DNA of 46,276 bases from Deltaproteobacteria bacterium (GTDB lineage Bacteria > Myxococcota_A > Polyangia > JAAYKL01): the NCBI GenBank assembly GCA_028713995.1, contig JAQTNF010000023.1, forward strand, positions 1-46,276, given 5' to 3'. Every line of letters begins with the position of its first letter. Position 1 is the stretch's first letter. Shown here piece after piece: positions 40,081 through 46,276 of the stretch. Under the pieces are notes generated by a model that had not been told where the DNA came from, did not search any database, and was given only the letters and a program-made list of their open reading frames with translations. The position numbers were made by a program, and so were the translations under genes.

Positions 40081-40761
40081 TTGCCTGTTGTCGCCACCAA
40101 GCTCGAGGATCTCGTCGCGGCCCGCTATCTGCGTCCGGGAGCCGCGCCCTGCCCCTCGGCCCAGGGACGCTGGTGCCGGAACGAGCTCTCCGGTCGCCTG
40201 GTGGAGCTGTGCGGTTCGCGCGCTTCGGCCCAGCTCACGGCGGCGTTCGGCTTGGTGCTCGACGCTCAGCGCTCCGGAGAGACCGCGGCCTGGGTGACGA
40301 CCACGGCGAGCAGCTTCTTCCCGCCGGACGCGGCCGAAGGTGGCATCGACCTCGACACGCTGGCCGTGGTGCGCGTGCCACGACAAAGCGACGTGGCTCG
40401 TGCCGCGGACAAGCTGATCCGCTCCGGGGCGTTCGGGCTGGTCGTGCTCGATCTGACGAGCGCCGCGGCCGACCCGCGACAGCAGGGCCCTCGCGAGCGC
40501 GCGGTCCCCGACCCGCTCCTGGCCCGCCTGCTCGGCTTGGCCCGGCAGCACGACACCGCCGTGGTCTTGCTCGCCGTGAAGGACCGCCCTCTCGGCTCGT
40601 TGGTCTCTTTGCGCGTCGAGGCGCGACGCCGCGTCCTCGGCTCCGAGGAAGGCGGGCGTGCCTTTAAGTATGAGGTTGGCGTGTGCGCGCTCAAGGACAA
40701 GCGCCGCGAGCCCGGCTGGACCCACGCGGAGGTGTGCCATGGACCGGCTGGCCTGCGTTGA
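40081..40761 (+). CDS. imuA: ImuA, RecA-like mutasome protein
   Basis: A 226-residue RecA-related protein lacking a normal Walker A. It has LEDLVAARYLRPG at the start, ELSGRLVELCGSRASAQLT, AAWVTTTASSFFPPDAAE and AADKLIRSGAFGLVVLDL, the block order of ImuA in imuA-imuB-dnaE2 cassettes. ImuA helps assemble the error-prone polymerase at damaged DNA. TTG at 40081 was chosen because the protein-like part starts there and GGAAGGGG precedes it. An ATG at 40046 with a better RBS is in another frame, so a sequencing frameshift at the 5' end should be considered. Overlaps imuB by 23 bp. Confidence 0.82.
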   Translation: MPVVATKLEDLVAARYLRPGAAPCPSAQGRWCRNELSGRLVELCGSRASAQLTAAFGLVLDAQRSGETAAWVTTTASSFFPPDAAEGGIDLDTLAVVRVPRQSDVARAADKLIRSGAFGLVVLDLTSAAADPRQQGPRERAVPDPLLARLLGLARQHDTAVVLLAVKDRPLGSLVSLRVEARRRVLGSEEGGRAFKYEVGVCALKDKRREPGWTHAEVCHGPAGLR

Positions 40762-42016
40762 TGTTGCGGCCCCGCGCCCGGACTCGCTCGCCGGCGTCTT
40801 CGAGCTGCTCGTGCGCTTCACTCCGGAAGTGGAGCCGTGCGCGGACGAGCCCGGCGTGTTCTGGCTCAACCCCACGGGCCTCGGGCGCTTGTACCGTTCG
40901 CCGAAGAGCTGGGCCGACGCCGTGCGCGACGCGCTCGCGCGGGCCGGTTTTGCGTCCACCCTGGCGGTCGGCTTCACCCGCTTCGGCGTCTACGCCCTGG
41001 CGCGCACAGGTTGCGGCGTGGTCGTGTTGCGCGACCCGGGCGAGGAGCAACGCCTTCTGCGCGAAGTGCCCCTGGCGCGGCTCGGCCTGCCCCCGGCCGT
41101 GCGGGAAGGTCTCGGCAAGCTCGGCGTCCGGACAATCGCAGACCTGCTTTGCCTGCCCGCCGCCGACCTCCTCGAGCGGTTCGGTGAGGATGCGCACCAC
41201 CTGTGGCGGATGGCCTGCGGAGATCTCTGCGCCCCGCTTCAGCCGCAAGCCGTGGAGGAGCCCATCGTCGAAAGGAGCGAGCTTGAGGCTCCGGAAGACA
41301 ACGCGATGCGGCTCACCTTCGCGGCCAAGCATCTGCTGTCCCGGCTTTTGCGCCGGGTGGCCGCGCACGGCGAGGCGGTCCTCGCGATCGATCTTTCCCT
41401 GACCCTCGATCAGGGCGACGATTTGATCGAAGAGATCCGCCCGGCCGCTTTGACCCTCGATGAGGTCCAGCTCGTCGACCTCGTCCGTCTGCGGCTCGAG
41501 GCGCTCGGTCTCAAAGGCGGCGTGGTCGGGCTTACGCTCGCGGCCCGCACGGCAAGGGCGGAGCCGGCGCAGCTTGAGCTTTTCGCCACCGGACATCGCC
41601 GGAACCTCGAGGCCGCGGATCGGGCGTTCGCCAGGTTGCGCGCCGAGCTCGGTCCGGACGCGGTGGTGCGCGCCCGCCCGAGGGAAGGGCATTTGCCCGA
41701 GGCCTGCTATTGCTGGGAACCGCTCGAGCACATGCCTTCTCCTTGCGCCCCGAGGCACGAGCCCGACCATGGTCTTCGGACGCTGGTCCGCCGGATCCAC
41801 GCCAGGCCCTTGTGCGGCCCGGTCGGCGTGTCCCTGCGCGACATGGAAGAGGAGCCGATGTCCCGGCCGGCCGGGACGTACACGGTTTCCGGAGGGTGGT
41901 GGCGCCACGAGGTCCACCGCGAATACCACTTCGCCGAGACGAGCGCCGGCCACATCCTGTGGGCCTACTACGACCGTTGTCGGCGGCGCTGGTTCATCCA
42001 GGGGAGCGTGGAGTAG
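40739..42016 (+). CDS. imuB: ImuB, Y-family-like mutasome protein
   Basis: A 425-residue catalytically incomplete Y-family polymerase relative: MDRLACVDVAAPRPDSL at the N-terminus lacks the acidic metal ligands. The helix-hairpin block VREGLGKLGVRTIADLLCLP and little-finger-like segments (GLTLAARTARAEPAQLELF) are present. The final HEVHREYHFAETSAGHILWA is typical of ImuB ends. It bridges DnaE2 with the sliding clamp in translesion synthesis. ATG at 40739 follows GGAGGTGTGCC; the longer frame is not family-like. The dnaE2 start follows directly after its stop. Confidence 0.88.
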   Translation: MDRLACVDVAAPRPDSLAGVFELLVRFTPEVEPCADEPGVFWLNPTGLGRLYRSPKSWADAVRDALARAGFASTLAVGFTRFGVYALARTGCGVVVLRDPGEEQRLLREVPLARLGLPPAVREGLGKLGVRTIADLLCLPAADLLERFGEDAHHLWRMACGDLCAPLQPQAVEEPIVERSELEAPEDNAMRLTFAAKHLLSRLLRRVAAHGEAVLAIDLSLTLDQGDDLIEEIRPAALTLDEVQLVDLVRLRLEALGLKGGVVGLTLAARTARAEPAQLELFATGHRRNLEAADRAFARLRAELGPDAVVRARPREGHLPEACYCWEPLEHMPSPCAPRHEPDHGLRTLVRRIHARPLCGPVGVSLRDMEEEPMSRPAGTYTVSGGWWRHEVHREYHFAETSAGHILWAYYDRCRRRWFIQGSVE

Positions 42017-45124
<3,108 letters not shown>

Positions 45125-45725
45125 AGACCGACCGGATTAAAAGGAAACAATGGCTTGGGCCGATTCTTGAAACGTGTGCCCTGGTCATCCGCCCTGGTGG
45201 GATTCTTGCATCGTCGCTGCAATGCCTGTCACAAATGTTTCCAATTTTCTGTCACATTTATTATCTTGCGATAATTGTTCTCAACCACCACACCATTTTG
45301 ATTGACATCGAACGCCCGTGGTTTTTTTTATTCTCAAGCAGAGCGAATTTCAGTAAGGACGCGGACAACAGAAACGGGTGGGCTGTTGGAGCATTGGCGT
45401 CTTGGGGGCTTGGGGGGAACAACGGCTTTCGCTGCGTGCGAAGGCGTATGTTCCAAGCCTTTTGGGAAGGCGGGTCGTTACGGGAGCTCTTTATTCTTCT
45501 TATGTTTTTTAACGAATATTAGCTGGGCAGCCTTCGGTTGCAGTGACTCTGGAGGACGAACAGAAGGGTGTCAGGACACCTCACATGTCATATGGCGCAA
45601 CACCAAGGGCAAGGACGGCCATCTCGCGACATGGCGAGGCCGGAGACCGAGCCTCATGGTTCGGCGTCCTTCAAGGATCCTGCGATCTTCTCTTTGTCTA
45701 TATGACAACTGACGAGTCCTGACCC
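45125..45725. other. Gene-poor, AT-richer stretch
   Basis: No complete gene can be supported in this 600-bp stretch. It contains the DGR-like relic at 45340-45444 and, in another frame at about 45450-45560, a short hydrophobic segment followed by a Cys (LFFLCFLTNISWAAFGC) that looks like a lipoprotein signal but lacks a credible start or continuation. Base composition is clearly lower in GC than the neighbouring genes, suggesting imported or decayed DNA. Confidence 0.5.
45340..45444 (+). pseudogene. DGR variable/template-region-like relic
   Basis: One frame reads RANFSKDADNRNGWAV, a short Gly/Ala/Trp stretch, then GGNNGFRCVRR. This closely resembles the Asn-rich tails (NRN..., NNGFR) at the 3' ends of DGR target genes and their templates. 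There is no start, no preceding lectin-type domain and no reverse transcriptase nearby. The frame continues to a stop at 45522. Confidence 0.4.
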
Positions 45726-45890
45726 CTATGCTTTCCTATGGGACATGGAGGTCTCTCCTGAGAGAGATCCTCCCGTCGTCGCTTCCCAATACAAAAGTTT
45801 GTACGTCTTGCGCAGCGCGTGCGCGTTCTGCGGCATGGCGAGCCCAATCGACACGAACGCCGCGATCGCGAGAACGAGGTTCCGTTTCAC
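45726..45890 (-). CDS. Small secreted protein (54 aa)
   Basis: A 54-residue product with a clean Sec signal peptide (KRNLVLAIAAFVSIGLAMPQ, cleavage near AHA) and a short mature part beginning LRKTYKLLYWEATTGG. The GTG at 45890 has GGGAGGACAG before it, a strong ribosome-binding site, and overlaps the stop of the Cys-rich frame upstream (45887-45889), so the two are coupled. Function unknown. Confidence 0.65.
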   Translation of the reverse strand: MKRNLVLAIAAFVSIGLAMPQNAHALRKTYKLLYWEATTGGSLSGETSMSHRKA

Positions 45891-46149
45891 CTGTCCTCCC
45901 CTTTCGTTCGCTGGTCTGGTTGAGAAAGCTTGCTGGTCACGCACACACCGAGCGTATGCGGTTCCACGTACTCCCAATACGGATCCGGAGGCTCGCATGT
46001 GCCATCCTGGCAGTCGGCTTGGCTGCAACAGAACCTGTGGCAGGTTCCCTGGTAGCAGGTCATCCCGCCGGCGCACCAAGGGCCCATTTCCTCATTGCAC
46101 ACAGCACCAAGAAGTTCGGTTGCATATCCGCAGAAGAATCCGTAAGGTC
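45887..46149 (-). pseudogene. Cys-rich secreted protein, 5' end lost at IS boundary
   Basis: The minus-strand frame encodes YGFFCGYATELLGAVCNEE, then WCAGGMTCYQGTCHRFCCSQ and ADCQDGTCEPP, a Cys-rich domain like those at the ends of secreted proteins in this lineage. Upstream (higher coordinates) the frame runs straight into the repeated GGGTCAT-CTCGTGAGAA sequence, and no native start or signal peptide is visible. An ATG inside that repeat (46168) could by chance give a 93-residue product. Confidence 0.55.
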
Positions 46150-46276
46150 TGTCATTTCTCACGAGCATGACCCACCCGTTCTCACGAGGATGACCCACCC
46201 CGTCGGGTGAGATTCTCACGAGGATGACCCACCCCCCGTGGGGCGGAATTCTCACGAGCATGACCCACCCCGAGGC
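46150..46276. mobile_element. Insertion-sequence end with iterated terminal repeats (partial)
   Basis: Four copies of TTCTCACGAG(C/G)ATGACCCACCC occur at 46156-46177, 46179-46200, 46213-46234 and 46249-46270, starting just inside a TGTCA at 46150. Arrays of terminal repeats of about 20 bp are a trademark of IS21-family ends, which begin with TG. The rest of the element would lie beyond the window. The family assignment is inference. Confidence 0.5.

Noticed and set aside
45302-45712. 136-codon plus-strand frame with a lipoprotein-like hydrophobic segment
   Set aside because: Mixed composition, no RBS, and the part before the hydrophobic segment is not protein-like; treated as decayed DNA.

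Overview
The window is a high-GC, gene-dense stretch of bacterial chromosome with many 4-bp start/stop overlaps. Several features point to the deltaproteobacterial/Myxococcota sphere. There are many lipoproteins with Asp/Thr/Gly-rich linkers after the lipobox, a protease with a MYXO-CTERM-like tail, a huge Ser/Thr-kinase/sigma-54-activator fusion, an imuA-imuB-dnaE2 mutasome, and the anaerobe-type homocysteine pathway (COG2122, NIL-ferredoxin, COG1900/DUF39). No rRNA, tRNA or CRISPR array was seen. All functions are read from sequence motifs; no database search was possible.

Layout. 1-13.8 kb: SGNH-like lipoprotein, engB-murJ, a lipoprotein peptidylarginine deiminase (PAD) with a HEAT-like partner, an FAD oxidoreductase, a papain-family protease, a GT-C-like membrane protein, a DnaQ-like exonuclease and a YchF-like GTPase. 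13.9-24.3 kb: lipoprotein plus coiled-coil protein, FabH-like ketosynthase, M23 endopeptidase, a 1641-residue kinase-AAA-TPR-GAF-sigma54-Fis regulator, a lone receiver protein and an EamA transporter. 24.3-27.0 kb: a compact four-gene operon that looks like a RiPP pathway. It has a PqqD-like recognition protein, a radical SAM/SPASM enzyme, a 55-aa Cys-containing precursor and an HPr-kinase-like protein, all joined by 4-bp overlaps. 27-30.6 kb: four minus-strand genes (degenerate metallophosphoesterase-like lipoprotein, PPC-domain-like protein, PhnD-type binding protein, LolA-like protein).

30.8-35.1 kb is the most unusual region. A degenerate metallo-beta-lactamase-like gene is followed by a VapBC-type toxin-antitoxin pair and a lipoprotein. 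Then comes a 117-bp copy of its own 3' end, a SUMF1/FGE-fold lipoprotein with the hallmarks of a diversity-generating retroelement (DGR) target, a 16-codon stub resembling a DGR accessory gene, and a 277-bp copy of the same 3' end. 35.4-40 kb repeats the theme. The homocysteine operon ends in lysC, followed by an AbrB/Doc toxin-antitoxin pair and then a remnant of an aspartokinase 3' end. So two toxin-antitoxin modules sit directly behind a host gene and are bracketed by copies of that gene's 3' end. No integrase is present.

40-45.1 kb is the mutasome cassette behind a LexA-box-like palindrome. 45.1-46.3 kb holds a 600-bp gene-poor stretch with a second DGR-like relic, a small secreted peptide gene, and a Cys-rich gene apparently cut by the repeat-bearing end of an insertion sequence that runs off the window.
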